DNA of 64,000 nt from Brachypodius melanocephalos (lineage: Eukaryota; Chordata; Aves; Passeriformes; Pycnonotidae), in contig VZSR01001479.1 of assembly GCA_013398615.1 (NCBI GenBank), positions 18,489,122 through 18,553,121 of the forward strand. The letters are read 5' to 3'. Both the position numbers and the translations under genes were made by a program. Below are positions 22,861 through 34,460 of this stretch, in pieces (the stretch's first letter is position 1; each line of letters opens with the position of its first letter). The notes below the pieces were generated by a model. It did not search any database and was not told where the DNA came from. It saw nothing but the letters and a program-made list of their open reading frames with translations.

Positions 22861-25647
22861 AGCTGGAAATACTTGTACCTTCTTTGAAAACACTGTGAGA
22901 ACCAACACCTTCTCACTGGGCATGTCGAGGGTATGGGAGCACCGCTTTCCCACGGAGCGGCACTCAGCGGCCAACAATAGCCACGTCTGACTGGCACAGG
23001 TCTCCAAGGGCTCCACAGGGAATCAGAAAGGTGGAGTCACGGTTATTGCTGGTCTGTGTCTTCTCACACGCATTCCTCAGAGACACATCACACGCACAGC
23101 CCTTCCTTTTCACACCCAGGATACGGACGCGTTTCAGAAGAGTTTTAAATGGGGCAGTAAAGCTTGGGCAGGGCTTTGCTAACCTGCTTTGCTGTAACAC
23201 TCCCAGATATTTTTTAGGGAATATTTGTCAGTGCCCAGAGCTGCTGATAGAAGTTTCTGTCACCTCTTCTTGGCTGAGGAAGGACAGCCCCCATCATCAC
23301 TACACGGCCACAAGAAGAACTGAGAGAGAACAGAGGAACCTGCTGATTCAAGTCCCTGCTGAAACCCATTCCTCTCCCACACAGCCGTGGAGTTTGCTCC
23401 TACTGGCACCACATTGTATGCTATCAGCAGGCTGGCAGGGATATCTCTATGGCCTCCTCTTGTGCAAGGACCTGTGCAGATACATTGTAAAAAACTCACG
23501 GTTTCAAACAATTTACGCTGTCATGATTCGACGGTCATGCAGCCTTCCAAAAGCTGAAATCATTTGCTTGTGGACTCGTTACATGGCAGAGGTGTTCTAC
23601 AATAAATGGGTAAGACTAACAGGGAATTGAAACGCAGAAAGTAGCAGCAGACATGTTCTCCTGCAAGAATAACAGTATGCATTGAACAGGGATCTCAGCA
23701 GACAGTATGAGTCTGAAGTACCAGAAACAATGGCTTATTTCCCTCTAGAAGCCGTAATAAAGATGAGTTTTAAGGACAGACCATTATAACTGTGCCCCAG
23801 ATAAATCCCCTCTGCCATGCAGCCAAGGTAGGAAAAACTGCAATGCCCTCAGCATGAGTAGAGATGATAGCTGTTTGTGGAGGTGTTGTTACAAGATTGT
23901 GAGTCTTCGGGGAATTCTGCCTTCCCAACCTAAAACCAGCATTTGTGATGATATTTTTGCAATGAATTAGGACTCATCTTTCTGAAACAGTGTATGGGTA
24001 ACAGGAATCGTTAGGCAGGGAGAGTTTAGCAGAACTCTGTGCTGATGAGGACTCATGGTTGTTTCCAGCACAGCAACTGAGTTTGGATAGCTCTTCCACA
24101 TGGAAATAGAGAATGCAAGAATCCAGTACAAGAGAAGCAACAGACAAAGTTTGCTTTTATGAAGGAATATCTTAAACAAGGGGAGACAAAGGACAGGAAA
24201 AAATGGGAAAATTTGCTGGAAGAGCTTTGCCATCAGCCAAGGTCATTTAAATCCAATGGTTCCAAAGACACAAAAGTCCCCAGAGGAGCAGAAAAATCAC
24301 TTCTGAGTGATTGCCATTTTACTTGGATCTGTTGGTCACTTCTACTCTTTTGGAATATTAATTTGCCTGTAGAGTGTGTGCTCCTTGCTTTACTGAAGGG
24401 TGTCCTAAAAGAGTGAAATCAAGATTGTCTTCTCTGTTCTCTGAAGAATATTTTGCAGCCTCCAAATCTAATCACTTGGTTTGTTGCCTATTCCTGATCA
24501 CCTTATTTACTGGGAGCAACTCTGGAAGAGAGAGCATGTTGGCTGAATGCCTCTGGCACTAGCATCCTATTGCCAGATCGTAGTTTTCTGGGATAGGACA
24601 CTACTGCCAGAAGTGACCTAGTCCAGTTCTCTTTCAAAGTAGGAAGGGATCAGAGATCACTGGGAAATATGAATGGAAATGAGCTGATCTGCACTGTAGG
24701 TCAGAAAGGAACTGGATGCCTTCTTGTCATCCCTTGATATTTTCTACAGATGTCAAAAGTTATTAGGTACATGAGATCAGGCTAGTGGCTCATTTACCCC
24801 ACTAATTATTTTCCACCTGACAAGACAAACTTGGGAAAAGTGTATTACACATAGATTTGAAAAGAGTCATCTTTCTATTCAAATATTCCTTGAGCTTTCA
24901 GCAAACAGGGCCAAAGGGGTTTCCTGAGTTGAGCAATGCAGCAATGTCCTGTGGTTTCTGCCCCTAAGTGCATCCTGCCCTCCTCCACACCTCCTGCCCT
25001 TTGCAATATCCCACAGGGAGCTCCATCTCAGGCTGACAGGACTCCTGTAGCATCCCAGGAGAGTGCTGAAGGCTGCACACCTCTGTCCTACAGAAATTGG
25101 TGGGACTCTGCTGTGGTGCCTTCACTGTGTCACCCCCCCATGGGGAGAGCATCCTTCTTTGCTGCCTTCATTCCCCTTGCACCACTGCAAGGAGAAGAGC
25201 TGTGGAGGACATGGGCTCCTCACCTGGTTGCTTCCTCTCTCCAAGTCTGAGAGACGCCAACCATCCATTCCCACCCAGCCTCAATAACTGAGTTGTGACT
25301 TTTAGGAGTACTGTTTTCCAGAGCCTTGGGTTTTTTCTTTCTTTGTTTGCTTCTTGTGCTTTGTTTCTGATGCCTTGTGCTTAGCACAATGAAACAACAC
25401 TAATAACAAAAAAGAGAATGAGACAATGCTCACAGAGCTCTGTCTTTTCCGTCCCCTAGCTCCTTGAAGTGGTACCAGATGTTATACCATGGCAGGATCC
25501 TGGCTGGTGCTTCTTAGCATTACTGACATCTCTAACTCCAGCCTACTTCAGGCACAGCTCAACTATTGGCTCTCAAGGCACAGGGCTGAGATGTCTTTTC
25601 ATTTCCACTGTGGAGGGAACAGTCTGTAGCAGTACTCTCAAACACTC
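22861..25647. other. Unique non-coding sequence, no gene recognised
   Basis: The longest frame (plus strand, 23031-23630, 199 codons) has no domain I can name. It overlaps minus-strand frames and lacks a convincing start or splice context. No repeat family is evident. Confidence 0.45.
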
Positions 25648-25648
25648 A

Positions 25649-25680
<32 letters not shown>

Positions 25681-25700
25681 AAGAGAGAGAGAGAAAAAAA
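25648..25700. repeat. A-rich / (GA)n low-complexity tract
   Basis: A homopolymer with one G interruption passes into AGAGAGAGAGAG and then A7. This could be the decayed poly(A) tail of a retroposed sequence on the plus strand, but I do not recognise a parent in the preceding 200 bp. The Lys-rich open frame crossing it is an artefact. Confidence 0.85.
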
Positions 25701-28700
25701 TCCCCCGCAAAGGAGCAGGAAAATTAACAGGTAAGATATTTTAAAGCATATGAATCATAGAATGGAGAAATCTTTTGGTGCAGGAGGCAGCTTCTCAATC
25801 AGATGGAATTATACTTAAAAAGCATTTTATTACTAAAAGCTTATACAGACTAGCTGCCACAGGCAGACCAAGGAAAATGGCTCAGTTTCAGTCCTTCAGG
25901 ACCAGCATTTGTCCAAGCAGGTAGATAGGAGACATTTGTCAAGGCTTCAGTGGATTTTGAATAAGGCATTTCATAACCATATTGCTGAACCCTGAGCACA
26001 AATGGGAGCCATGGTCTTCTCTGGTCTCATGAAGCAGCTCTCAGTTGTGTGAGCTGGGAATTTATTGATAGTTGTAAGGGTATCCTTCTCCCCTGGTCAC
26101 CTACCCTCTTTGAACAACACCAAGTGTTTCCTTCAGTGTAGCCACAATGTTCACATTCAGCTGATGAAAATTTGGCTGAAAAGCTATGCATTTTGTCTTT
26201 TTTCTAATTTCCCTCCATTTTTCATTTTCTGCATGTTGCTTGGTCTGGATGCTCTCTGGCTTACAGGTTGAGTAATGCTGCTCCAGATTATGAAAGATCC
26301 TGGAGAGATGTTCCCATTTATTGCCCTACTGTCCCGGGGAAGAAGGAAGTGGGTTTTACTGATGAGTGCGCTTAAGAGTCCAGGTGTTTAGAACAGCCTG
26401 CACATCCCGCTACACTAAAATAGGACTTAGAGAATATTTTTTCCTTCTAGAAGCCTTCAGTTTTTGTTTTAAGGTATAGTCCATATTTTAAAGTTTTTTT
26501 TTCCAAGAAGGGAGACAGCTTTTAACCACCTTTGCAACATACAGGTGAAATTGTGCTGCTGCAACGTGACCTGAATTATACTTCCTTCCAGGTTTTCATC
26601 ACAGTTTTCTGGATGGAAATTGGAGTGTGCAGCTCCTAGGCTTTCAACATGTTAACCCCAAGGAGAGTAGATGCAGGCACCCATGCACTGAAGACTGGCT
26701 GCAGAACACTGGGAACACCAAAGAGTAAGGCAGAAGTGTGACTGGATGCAGCCTGTAGCACAGTGGAACTTGACTGGCTTATCTACACATCTGTATCTCT
26801 CATCTGTATAATCTGTATCTCTGTACATCTATATGCCTCTGGGTGTATTTATAATGACTAGAGATGATAGTAAAGCACATACACATGAGAGTATTTTAGG
26901 CAATAAGGAGGCTAATTTGCTAAACCAGATACTCTTGTGTGCAGGCAGGAGCTCCTTGCCTCAAACACCTCCTGTCTTCCTGTCACTCACACACCGAGAA
27001 ACACAAGTTATAAACAAGTTCAGTTGCTACGGCTCAGGCTTCCTTCTCCCTCTGGAGTGATCCATGCTCTTTGACACGGTTCCAATTGCCCTCCTGCCTC
27101 TGGCTACCCTGGCACTCGGAGCAGTCTGTCAAGGTCACCTCCCTGCTGCTGGGCCAGACAGTGTGAGTGCTTGCAGCCGTCATTCTGTGCATGCTGACCA
27201 TCCCCTGGCGGGTCAGGCATCCGCCGAGCCAAGAAGATCTTAGCTCAGCTGAGCCGCTCTTTCTCTGTCTGGATTCCTCCTGTGTCTCTCGTTTCTGGTC
27301 TCCTTCTTCCTCTCTTCCTCTGGCCGAGATGCCGCCTAGTCTGCCTAGGAACAGCAGAAGGTGCATCACTGTTGGTCAAATATAAACCCAGAGCTGTTTC
27401 CTGGAGGCACTCTCCACTGCGTGCTCCTGGAAGCAGCACTTTGCAGTGTGCTGCCCTGTGCTTGGTCAAGCAGTGCTGAGGAGAAGACCCGTGCAGTTTT
27501 AGCAGTACCAGTCACAGACACTATAAGGTGCTCTTTGCTTTGCCACATTCTGATGCCAAAAGTTGATTTCAGCTGTGGGCAACGTGTCAGCGTTTATCCT
27601 GCTTGACTGAAAAACTGAGCTAAGAGAACATTGTCTCTGATTACAGACAATTACACATTGTTGCTTTGTTTTGGTTTTTCAAACTGCCTTTCGGCTCCCA
27701 CAGCAAGTTTCGGAGGGGCCAGTACCAGCTTTCCTTGGACCTACAGATATGGGCAGAAAAAACAGGGAAGCATTCGGGCACCCCTCAGGAGGACATATAT
27801 GGATGAAAGTTCACTTGTTTTCCTCCACCCATAACATCTGATCCAGTAAAAGCTGTCGTTCTCCCCGTGTCTCCTCCCTCAATTATGTCCAAAACCTACC
27901 ACACCACCACAAAAGTACCCAATTCCCAAGAGATACCCAAAGGCTGCAGTGCCAGAGCAAGTCACTTACCCTTTTGCAGGATTGCTGGATCCGACAGGGG
28001 TTTCAGCAGAACACCTTGCACACAGCCTCACAGCTGGCCTGGTGAGAGGTTTCACAGGACAAAGGAGTGCTTGGAGAAATAGCAATGAACCAGGAGCCCA
28101 CATCCACCTTATCCACACATGGAATCAAGCCACCTCAAAGTCTGCATACTGATGCTGCTCTTCCCTACCCCGATACAAAGCATCTAAAAACATATATGGA
28201 TAATATTACCTTTGGCATTGGTCTTGCTTTTGCTTGATATCTCTCCTGGTTTGGTTGTCTCTGGGGAGCCCACAAACAGCCCCATACCACAAAAAGACTG
28301 GATAGAGCTACCTGTACTAATCTATCCCTGACTCCTGAGTGTGCTGTTGAAAGGTCTGCAGCCAAAGAATGAAAGGTGATGGGATAAAGCTCTGCCAGAG
28401 GCCTCTCCACCCATCTGTGCTGAATCAATCATCACCCCTCAGTTAAATCAACCACTTTTGGTGCTACCTCTAAAAACCCTCTGCACACCAAGGTACACTG
28501 TTCTCTCTACTTCTGGCCCCGTGAGTGTGCTGTTTGAGCACAGCCTTCCATCTGTGTGGGCAGCAGCACCTGGCTGAGGTTGGTCCCCAAGCCATGACCC
28601 TCATCCCTTATGTCAGCTGCTTGTTTCTACACCAAGACACGAGTGGTTCAAACGTGCACGTACTGGCGGAGAGCCTGGAGCTGACTGTGTCCATACAGAC

Positions 28701-31224
28701 TCCAGAAGCCCATGGGGCAGGGCACATGAGCATGGACATGATGGGAAAGCACGAGGGCTGCTCTGTCCATGGCCCCGAGCTCGCAGGCCGCTCACAGCCC
28801 TGTGCTGCACCAAGCAGGCACAAACACAGCGCCCTTCGCTCCTCGCTGCCCGGAGCCATCCTCGCTGCCCCGCTGACTCAGCCACCCTCCCCACACCGCC
28901 TGCCCAGGGGTGCCCAGACACGGCTCCACATCAAGCCATGCAAAAAGCTACTTTGGTGCACGTGGCTGTGGGCTCAGAGCAGCTGAGGCTCCCCAGCACT
29001 GCTGCACTCAGGTCCCTTGTGAGAAGGGGCAAGGCAGGGGGTGAAGCACTGGACCCCATGAACTGCAACCCAGCCTGTGCATCATGCTGCACTTCTGGCT
29101 CTTTCATGTCCGTCCCAAGTACAGCATCCTTCCCACTAAATTACAACGTAGTAGGAGAGGACGTGACCAATTTAAAAGAAATATAAATTTACATTTGATG
29201 TTTATGCCTGGACTGTACTCTTGTTACAGAATTGGCTCAGGGCAGAGCTGGTCTTTGAGTTTGTACTTTCCAGTTTCACTTGTTAGGTTGAAAAAAAAGA
29301 TAGTGAAATTCCTCTGTATTTTTTTTTATTTAGAAGGCAGCTAAAATGCTCCAGACTTTCAGTATCCAGTCTCCTACTGAAGTCAGAAGGGATTGTTCTT
29401 TCTTCCTTTCTGGTTTTCCATAGTTCATACTCCCAAACTATGAAGTCAGGAGGAAATTGTTCCCCACCAGTGATCGTTTTTAGCATTGCCTTGAAGTGAG
29501 CGTGGAGCCAGGCAAGGTGTAGGAAGTCTTCAATGATTCTCCTGAGAGTTTTTCCCTACCTTAGAGAGCCCTTTCTGTCTGTGACCAAGACAACAAGCCC
29601 TGCAGCCTCCTCTCAAAAACGTTGCAGAAAACACGCTTAGAACTCTCTTTTGGAAAGGGAAGTTTTGCATCCTTTGTGGACTTTCATTTTTATCAATCAC
29701 ACCATTCATTATTTGCACAAACACAAAAAATAGCTCTCCCAACAGCAAACCTGTTTGTTTTTTTTTTCCCCAAGTACTCAGCTCAAAATAAGCAAAACAA
29801 TATGAGGGCTTTTTAATGTAAGAAAAATATATAGCTCAAAGGTTGAGGCTCTTTGTTAAGAACAGTTTAAAAAAAGCATGGTTATAAAGGTACAAAAATG
29901 GATTTTTATAATTGGAAGTGCCTGCAAGGGCCTAAGTATAGCAGGTTTTATTACATCTCCACTACCAGGTACTTAGGTGCTTCTCAGAACCTGCCATTAG
30001 CCAGGTCTGTTGAACAAGGCACGCAATTATTTTTTTATGAAAACGCTGGCACAAGTTCACATGCAAGGAAGGTGCTGAGCCTTTGATCCTGAGAACCAGG
30101 CAGATCCTTGAAAATGTCACAGAATGATTCATGTGCCCAAGAAAAAAGGAGATCTGCTGAAGAAAAGCAGGTGTGAGGCTGCCTCTAGCCAGGCCTTGGT
30201 CAGTGGAGTGGAGCCACGAGGCTGGGGGTACTGGGGGAAGAGCTCAGCACAGTGGGACGCTCAGCTGCAGCTGTGGGGCAGAGATCAGCTAGCCAAAACT
30301 CACCCAGCCTTGGCACTGACTTGCCCCTTCATGCAACAAACAGGACACTTTTCCCTTTAGGTGTGTGAGCCTCATTTCGCGAGGAGACCGGGTGACTCGG
30401 GACAGAAATAGTCCACATGTAAGAGCATGGAAAAAGGAGGAAGAAAAGACAACTTCTTTGATTTGGCTATTTTAGCATGGCTGGTGTGTTTGAATGGGTG
30501 GTAGTGTGCCAGAATAGAAGGGATGAGAGTGTGTCACCATGCAGAAATACTTTGGGCCCAAAACATAAAGGCCAACTTTCCCAAAGAAGGGTCTAAAGTT
30601 AGGAACCTAAATCTGTCCAGGAGCACCATTAGACTCCCTTACAAAGCCTGGAGAGCCTCAGTGCTTGTGGAGAACCAAGACACTGATGTAAGAGACTGGA
30701 AATTTCTGCTCCTACTTGGGTGTTTCATCCTGCTGGGGGCCTTTGCCAAAAATTCCACCACCGCTACCTGTGTTTGAGCATCCAGATAGGACAAGGCTTA
30801 GCTGAAGGCAAAGTAAAGCGGGGCTTGGCTTTGCTTTGAAGAGACACTGCTTCTAAATCTGCTTCTCTGGGGTGGAGGCTGCCTGGAGTATAAATCAATG
30901 GCCATGCTGCATATGTATGTTGTAAATAAGCATTGGAGAGCATCCAAGGCAGCCAGCTTCCTGGCTGAGGCGCCAAGAGTTGAACCCAGCCTCTCCAAAG
31001 TCTAAAGCGTGAGATAAGATAGCTTGGGTTAAAAAGCTAACCATCTGTAGCTGGGGGCTGCAGTGACCCATAGCTTCTCCAATTTGGCCATGCAGGCCTA
31101 GCAACAACTTCCTCACTGGTTTTGGGGACAGCTGTGTCTTTAAGAGACTCCAGCCTGAACCAGTTGAAAACAGAGTTGAAAATGCCAGACCTCTGGCAAA
31201 TTAACTGAACACCTCTGAGTCTTC
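25701..31224. other. Unique non-coding sequence, partly GC-richer
   Basis: No gene supported. At 26788-26843 there is an imperfect short tandem array of ATCTGTATCTCT-like units. The stretch 28500-29080 is relatively GC-rich and contains overlapping frames of 83-153 codons on both strands, without domains and without a CpG-island density of CG dinucleotides. Around 25925-25990 a TGGATTTTGAATAAGGCATT segment vaguely recalls the DFxKAF block of a LINE reverse transcriptase, but it is too short to call. Confidence 0.45.
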
Positions 31225-31247
31225 TTTTTTTTTTTTTTTTTTTGCAG
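31225..31247 (+). repeat. T19 homopolymer ending in GCAG (splice-acceptor-like)
   Basis: Nineteen T residues (31225-31243) are followed directly by GCAG, which reads as an ideal polypyrimidine tract plus 3' splice site. The sequence stays open in one frame for about 270 bp and meets a CAG|GTCAGT donor-like site at 31476/31477. No homology supports a real exon. The tract may simply be the reverse of an old poly(A) tail. Confidence 0.4.
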
Positions 31248-34079
31248 TCAGCTTGACAGCCACTGACAAAGCACTTAAAATTAGCTCACAGGACCGCAGA
31301 GATGTCCCAGTAGGCAGAGGAGGGAACATCATGGGCACTGAGCTTTCTGCAGAAGCTGGGTTTGGAGAACACCACCAGCCCTGCCGTGGGGTTCATAGCT
31401 CCCTCGGGCCCCCTCTTTTGTTTAGCAATGCTGCATCAAGCTGGATGTGCAGCACAGTCCAAGGAGCTTCACACAGGTCAGTCTGCTCCTCGGGGCAGCT
31501 CTGGTGGAGGACAGCATGAGGAAAAATGATGCAATGGTGTACAAATAAAGAAAATATTAAAAAACCCAGAAACAATGTCAGAAACTCCACAACCAAAAGC
31601 TGAAGCTCAGTTGTGTAATTTTGCCCTCTAAATGTATCTGTATTTAACATTGTTAAAGAGAGAAGCATGTTTCCAGACAGCTAAGAATGGCAGAGCTGTC
31701 CTAGTCCTCTGTCTGAGACTTGCTCCTGCAAGAGGAGAGCATTTCTTCCCTTATGGTCTCATGAGTGCTTAGCCTGCAGTGAAGCCACCATAAAACATTC
31801 CTTCCAGGTGGGGGAATTGAATATATCACTCTTCTCCAATTTCCTGCCATGCTTTGCAGGGGCCATTCTCAGTGGCCACTGTGGCTTCCTGCTGGATGCA
31901 CGTTCTGAATTCCTCACATCTTCCTGAGCTCCAGTGGGATTTCCTCTGGGAGTCCCAGGACCCTTCACCAGACATACCTGCGAGGTGTTCAGCAAGGAGG
32001 GGGAAAGGCCAGCCCAGGGGCTGTCAGAGCCACATTTAGCCCGGGATGCAGAGCTGAAGGGCACCACCTCTGCCAGCTGGGAAGGGCTCAAGGAGGAGCA
32101 AGTGCTGGCGCCGCTCGCCGGGCCCTGGCTGCCAGCGGCAGACGTCTGTGGCCACTGGATGCCTCTTAACATATTCCAGTGCCCTCAAGACAAGGTAAAT
32201 TGGTGGTTGAGGCAAAATGCAGTTTTGTGTGCAGTTATACTGCCCTCCCTGAATTCTTGGTCAACCAATTTTTATTTGTTTGTGTTACATACTCATTTCC
32301 CTTCCCACTTTAAAGGCCATTTTATGTTGGCAGAAGGTGCCATGCTGGCAGCTCTGGTTGGCCCAAAAGTTAAATTTAAGCCGTAAGACAGGTAGAATGT
32401 CAGCAGTGGCCCTTTTGGTCTCTCGTTCACCCTGATGATGGTCCCAGTCTCTGTCCTTCCCAAGCCAGCCCAGAGGGAGCCCATCCAAGAGGCCATTTGC
32501 CCTGAAGCCTGTCTGCCCGCATCCACGCCAGGCAGAGGCAGCAGCAGAGTTTGCATCACTGTGGGCACCTGCCTACCAGGGTCCAGAAAGATGGGGAACC
32601 TGATCCTGCCAGGACACAAACTGAGTGCAAAGAGCAACAATACACAGAATTGAACTCCATATTTCTCCAAATATTTACCAAGTCCCTCAGGTACTGGTGT
32701 CCTTCCTGCCCCATAGGACCATCCAGAACCCTTGACTGTAGGCAGAGATATCTGCCTTTTCGACTCTGATGCAGGGAGTCTCAGGTGCTGAAGCAAATTT
32801 CTGTGAACCTTTCAACACCTTTTCTACATTTTTTTTTTTTATTTAGCCGTTGCTATTGTATCTTCACCCATTCACACTAACTACACTGACATGAGAAATT
32901 CGGCCTGCTGAGCAAGGGGTACTGCCTGGGACTCACTGTCTCAAATAACTGTGTACTGGTGTTTCTCTTCTCTACATTGCCTTTTTTTTTTTTTTTTTTT
33001 TTCTTTTTTGGGTTTTTACATTTGTCGAGTATGCCCTTTTCCCTGTGTTCTGGTTCAGCATAAAGCCTTCCAGGACCTTGCCTGTATCTATTAATTGAGC
33101 TTCTCTCTCAGGCTACATCCATCCATGGCTTTGCCTAGGCACTGAGCAAGCATGCTCAAGATCTCTCTGTGCGCAGAGTTGAGTGGAAGCTGATTTAAGG
33201 GAATTATCACCTTGAAAAACGCAAGCTTGGGTTACTTTAGGGTCAGTGCTCTCCTATGGTGTCTGATCAGTTCAGAGTTCAGACAGTGTATCAGTATCTG
33301 GCTGCAAAATATCTCATAGACATTCCCATAGCCCCAGGACTAATGTAAGAGTAGTCATTTGCCTAATTCCTTTACACCTTTTTTTTTTTTCCTCTGACAG
33401 CTTTTTGCCAGTAAGATTTGACAATCCTGTAATAAATCATTTGAATCAGTTTAGCTACCAGTTTGCTGCCTCATTTGGAGGCATTCTGGCAGACAGACAA
33501 GGCCCAGCTTCCCCTAGTGAAGACTGGGTTCTTTGGAACCCAACCTGTTGCAATCACTTCGACAAATAATAGTTCTGGTTTTTGTTAATTGCTGTTGACC
33601 CCGTGGCCCTCATACATGATGTACTCATCTGGTTCCCACAGTTCATCTCCTGCACTGCACTCCCCCACTGTTGTTTGAAAGCTACCCTGAAAGCAGCAGG
33701 TAAAGGTATTTTCACATCTTCAGCCCCCTTGCTCCCCATTTAACTCCCCACACACAGAGAGCTCAGCTCCCATCAAGAGCTGACAAAGCGCTCACATTTT
33801 TGAAATCACCTGAAATGCAAATGGAGAATGTGAGCTCTTCTGGGAGCCCTGGTGAGTGTGGGAGAGGGGAATGCTATTCATTGTGGTACTGGTGAAGGAA
33901 AGCACAAGCAGTCTTGGACCGTGCCCAGCTGCTTGCCGGAGGCAGGATGGAAACTTGCCACGGAAGCACTGACACCTCCTTGGGGTTAAACAAGGTTGTG
34001 CGTCGTCCTCGGAGCTGTGCTCTGCTAGGTGCTCTTGATAGGAGCTCAGCCACTAATTTACCCCAGAGTGGTTCAGATA
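31248..34079. other. Unique non-coding sequence with T tracts
   Basis: T homopolymers occur at 32982-33000, extended to 33008, and near 33379-33390. The second T tract ends in CTCTGACAG, acceptor-like, but no exon can be defined after it. A strong donor-like AAG|GTAAAT occurs at 32194/32195 after a GC-richer patch, but stops interrupt all frames of the putative exon. No gene is supported. Confidence 0.45.
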
Positions 34080-34460
34080 TTTAGGCCTAACCCCTGGTAA
34101 AATATTTACTATGCCTTCTTATCACTTCCCTAGAAGGTTTAGTCGGAGCAAACCGATGCATTAATTCCTTCGGGATCTAACTCGACTGTTTTCTGCAAGG
34201 TCCTGGAACATATCCAACATCATTAAGAAAAGAAAGCCTTCCTTTCTCAGTCAATTCTTTCAGGCAGAATTTCACCTGAAACCTGGACTCCATCTGGCAC
34301 TGAGGTGGCTGCACGCAGACACTCTCCTCTCTCCTGATGGTGGCTGCAACTGTTGCTTTCAAAGCAGGCAAAAGTATCTCCTAATGAGCTAATTATCACA
34401 TCTCCAGGGGCGGTAAAATAATTAATGAGCTTAAGCAGAGGAAAGGAAGAGCCAAATTAG
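34080..34460. promoter_or_regulatory. AT-rich candidate conserved non-coding element
   Basis: Homeodomain-like cores cluster near the right end (CTAATTATC, AATTAATGAGC), and the left end contains a TTAGGCCTAA palindrome (34081-34090). No open frame is meaningful. About 70 bp further right, TATATTTAAG at 34531-34540 could act as a TATA box, but nothing else supports a promoter. Confidence 0.2.

Noticed and set aside
23031..23630. 199-codon open frame on the plus strand
   Set aside because: No recognisable domain, overlapped by frames on the other strand, and of a length expected by chance in 64 kb of moderately GC-rich DNA.
25900..25990. Short stretch resembling the DFxKAF block of a LINE reverse transcriptase, with GAATCATAGAATGG 150 bp upstream
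   Set aside because: The two pieces are not in the order or spacing of one CR1 copy, and each is too short to call.
28500..29080. Possible CpG island or promoter in a GC-richer patch
   Set aside because: GC content is raised, but CG dinucleotides are not dense and no promoter or first-exon structure follows.
31860..32194. Possible exon ending at an AAG|GTAAAT donor
   Set aside because: Stops interrupt the frames across the segment and the acceptor is weak; no homology.
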